The notes under the pieces are model-generated. The model made no database searches. It was not told where the DNA came from and saw only the letters and a list, made by a program, of their open reading frames with translations. The translations under genes and the position numbers were made by a program. This document shows positions 4,484 to 5,618 of a stretch of 5,618 nt of DNA, one piece after another. Source of the DNA: Acidobacteriota bacterium (GTDB lineage Bacteria > Acidobacteriota > Blastocatellia > Pyrinomonadales > Pyrinomonadaceae); NCBI GenBank assembly GCA_963169175.1, contig CAUJFK010000298.1:1-5618 (forward strand), in the 5' to 3' direction. How positions within the stretch are numbered: position 1 is the stretch's first letter; the number at the start of each line of letters is the position of its first letter.

Positions 4484-5618
4484 CTATTTGTTCTTAACTA
4501 TCGGCAGCACGATCGCCGATGCATTTCGTCCGCCGAAATAAACCCTCTCAGACGCCTTTTGGAAATCCGCCGTCGTACCCTGCTGGTAATTCTCAAGATA
4601 TTTCTGCGGGTTCCGGGCGACGAGCGGGAACCATGAGCTTTGGATCTGGACCATTATTCGATGGCCTTTTTTGAACGTGTGGGCAACACCCGGCATCGTA
4701 AACGCAAGCTTCGACACCGTATTCGGCTTTAGCGGTTCGCCTTTTTCAAAGCCGTTTCGAAACCTCGCCGGCATTGGTTCGCCGCGAAGCAGCATTTGAT
4801 ATCCACCGGGCTGGAACACGGCGCTTGCGTAGCTTTCGGGCGGCTTTATTCGCTCCGGCTGACCGTTCGGAAGATTCCTGCCGGTCGTTGGAAATTGGTA
4901 GTCGTCCGGGAAAACATCGATAAGCTTTACGACGAAGTCCGAGTCGGTGCCCGTGGACGAAATAAAAAGGCTTGGTTTTATTTCGCCGGCGACGGTCACG
5001 TCTTCGGCAAGCGGTTCGGTTTGATATACCAGTACATCGGGCCGGTTTGAGACGAAGCGCTGGTCTTCGGTCATAAACTCGCGCGGATAATTCGCCGTGA
5101 CCTTTTGCGTGTAAGGTACCGGATTCCACGGATCGGAAACATATTCATCAAATCCGCCGCTGCCCGTCGGCATCGTGAACGAGAGGCCGCCGTCGGGTGT
5201 CATATACAACGCGGTATCGGTCCCGCCCGTCGGTTCGTATTTATCGAACGATCGCCATTCATACGAGCCGGTGTCATAAAGATTGACTTCCTTTATCGCT
5301 GAAATATCGCCTTTGTCCTTCAGGAAATGATTAAAGAACGGTATCTCCAGCCTTGTTCGATAATAATCGCCCGTCTTTGAGCCGAAATAGGCCGTGCCGA
5401 GCCAATCGCCTTCGCGCCATGACCAGCCGCCGTGGTCCCACGGGCCGACAACAAGCACATTGAAAGTATTTGGATTAAGCCGCTCGATTGACTGATACGT
5501 GTGCAGGGCACCGTAAAGATCTTCATTGTCGTACCAGCCGCCAACGGTCATCGTCGCACAGCCGATGTTCTTAAGTTTTGGAAGGATGTTGCGGTCCTTC
5601 CAATATTGATCGTAGTTC
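4484..5618 (-). CDS. CocE/NonD family hydrolase (peptidase S15-like), 5' end missing
   Basis: The frame is open to the window edge; 377 residues are present and the start lies beyond base 5618. The ATG at 5549-5551 is internal, since the upstream codons read NYDQYWKDRNILPKLKNIGC, as expected for this family. It is the C-terminal part of an alpha/beta hydrolase of the X-Pro dipeptidyl-peptidase/cocaine esterase/glutaryl-7-ACA acylase group, which cleaves acyl ester or amide bonds. Seen: the catalytic aspartate in VGGWYDNEDLYG (Asp codon 5528-5530) and catalytic histidine in VVGPWDHGGW (His codon 5432-5434). These are followed by the C-terminal beta jelly-roll domain from about LYMTPDGGLSF, including PGGYQMLLRGEPMPARFRN and HRIMVQIQSSWFPL. 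The nucleophile serine and any signal peptide are outside the window; relatives are roughly 600-650 residues and usually exported. The true substrate is not predictable. It precedes the small membrane-protein gene by 3 nt. Confidence 0.92.
   Translation of the reverse strand, partial: NYDQYWKDRNILPKLKNIGCATMTVGGWYDNEDLYGALHTYQSIERLNPNTFNVLVVGPWDHGGWSWREGDWLGTAYFGSKTGDYYRTRLEIPFFNHFLKDKGDISAIKEVNLYDTGSYEWRSFDKYEPTGGTDTALYMTPDGGLSFTMPTGSGGFDEYVSDPWNPVPYTQKVTANYPREFMTEDQRFVSNRPDVLVYQTEPLAEDVTVAGEIKPSLFISSTGTDSDFVVKLIDVFPDDYQFPTTGRNLPNGQPERIKPPESYASAVFQPGGYQMLLRGEPMPARFRNGFEKGEPLKPNTVSKLAFTMPGVAHTFKKGHRIMVQIQSSWFPLVARNPQKYLENYQQGTTADFQKASERVYFGGRNASAIVLPIVKNK

Noticed and set aside
4796..5302. 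Plus-strand frames 4796-5050 and 5105-5302
   Set aside because: They lie opposite the conserved C-terminal domain of the CocE/NonD hydrolase, with no start context or recognisable features.

Overview
The window most resembles a chromosomal segment from an Acidobacteriota-type soil bacterium, possibly Blastocatellia/Pyrinomonadaceae. This is an inference from four things: an Oar-like TonB-dependent receptor C-terminus of the kind greatly expanded in that phylum, a secreted-type CocE/NonD hydrolase, moderate GC, and genes with no visible Shine-Dalgarno sequence. No rRNA, tRNA, transposase, CRISPR array or phage gene is visible.

Layout. (1) Positions 1-558, + strand: C-terminal 185 residues of an outer-membrane TonB-dependent receptor, followed by a strong intrinsic terminator (581-613). 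(2) 633-1778, +: complete N-acetylglucosamine-6-phosphate deacetylase (nagA). Its probable extended -10 element (TGTTAGAAT) sits directly on the tail of the upstream terminator, so the gene may be leaderless. (3) 1779-1919: a 141-bp intergenic region with a perfect E. coli-type CpxR box (GTAAA-N5-GTAAA) and another TAGAAT -10-like hexamer just before the next gene. (4) 1920-3970, +: a two-gene operon (ATGA overlap) encoding a CpxR-like response regulator and a CpxA-like sensor histidine kinase. (5) 3971-4114: a convergent intergenic region filled by a 100-nt nested inverted repeat built from TTTTCGTG units. (6) 4115-5618, - strand: a two-gene operon with a 3-nt gap, comprising a truncated CocE/NonD (S15) hydrolase gene and, downstream, a small four-helix membrane protein of unknown function.

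How the genes work together. nagA feeds amino-sugar breakdown and cell-wall recycling. The CpxR/CpxA pair is a self-contained envelope-signalling module, and the perfect CpxR box directly in front of it predicts autoregulation. The hydrolase and membrane protein form a separate, convergently transcribed unit. No functional link between the three blocks is demonstrated by the sequence.

The best leads are the CpxR box conserved together with its regulator outside Proteobacteria, the 100-nt palindromic repeat, and the matching TAGAAT/no-SD arrangement in front of nagA and cpxR. I see no clear evidence of a wholly new multi-gene system here.
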